DNA of 38,985 nt. It comes from CAYPNP01 sp964412195 (lineage in GTDB: Bacteria; Acidobacteriota; JAAYUB01). Below, piece after piece: positions 38,911-38,985 of this stretch. Made by a program: the position numbers and the translations under genes. The stretch spans positions 1-38,985 of the forward strand of contig CAYPNP010000032.1 of the NCBI GenBank assembly GCA_964412195.1. The letters are read 5' to 3'. The first letter of the stretch is position 1, and the number at the start of each line of letters is the position of its first letter. The notes beneath the pieces are model-generated. The model was not told the DNA's origin, searched no databases, and saw only the letters and a list, made by a program, of their open reading frames with translations.

Positions 38911-38985
38911 GATGAGCGGTACACTGTTTCCGCGTCAGCCCGGTCAGGAGCGGATGGGGGAACGAAAACCCGAACACGGATCCAC

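Overview
The window is high-GC DNA of chromosomal character, dense with genes, from an unidentified Gram-negative bacterium. A heptose-pathway isomerase (GmhA), Tat and Sec signals, a membrane PP2C phosphatase with a PDZ domain, an S9 peptidase and several multidomain sensors would suit Acidobacteriota or a similar deep lineage. That placement is an inference; nothing in the window fixes the taxon. No rRNA, tRNA, CRISPR array, transposase or phage gene was seen.

Layout. 1-4.4 kb: tail of an unknown gene, a secreted TPR protein with a clear terminator, a cysteine desulfurase / selenocysteine lyase-type enzyme, and a class D beta-lactamase. 4.6-9 kb: a CHASE4 hybrid histidine kinase divergent from the beta-lactamase, a TatD hydrolase, and a stand-alone zinc-ligand-free ribosomal protein S4. 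9-13.3 kb: S9 peptidase, metallophosphoesterase, MFS carrier. 13.4-15.3 kb: a REC-XRE regulator next to a histidine kinase with a degenerate ATP-binding domain. 15.4-18.2 kb: a likely operon of GNAT acetyltransferase, UPF0489 (arginase-fold) protein, an Arg-rich repeat protein and a small TPR protein. 18.5-21.4 kb: an Fe-S L-serine dehydratase with a Tat-like signal, plus an MFS carrier. 21.5-29.4 kb: YitT, DUF72, secreted proteins, a pepsin-retropepsin-like PDZ protein, a pentad-repeat protein, a lone PAS protein, and a tandem cyclophilin with a coupled membrane protein. 29.6-32.4 kb: a PDZ / multi-TM / GAF / PP2C phosphatase. 32.4-37.1 kb: accessory-looking, with small AT-richer orphan genes between copies of a repeat family and two near-identical hairpin elements. 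37.1-38.8 kb: gmhA, a zinc-ribbon protein and mazG in one minus-strand operon.

The points most worth a second look are: (1) the GNAT-UPF0489-Arg-repeat-TPR operon, which could be a peptide or protein arginine-to-ornithine modification system; (2) the repeat-bounded small-gene segments at 32.5-36.6 kb with their 63-nt hairpins; (3) the serine dehydratase with an apparent export signal and an extra cysteine cluster; (4) short-period tandem repeat arrays that lie against the stop codons of minus-strand genes.
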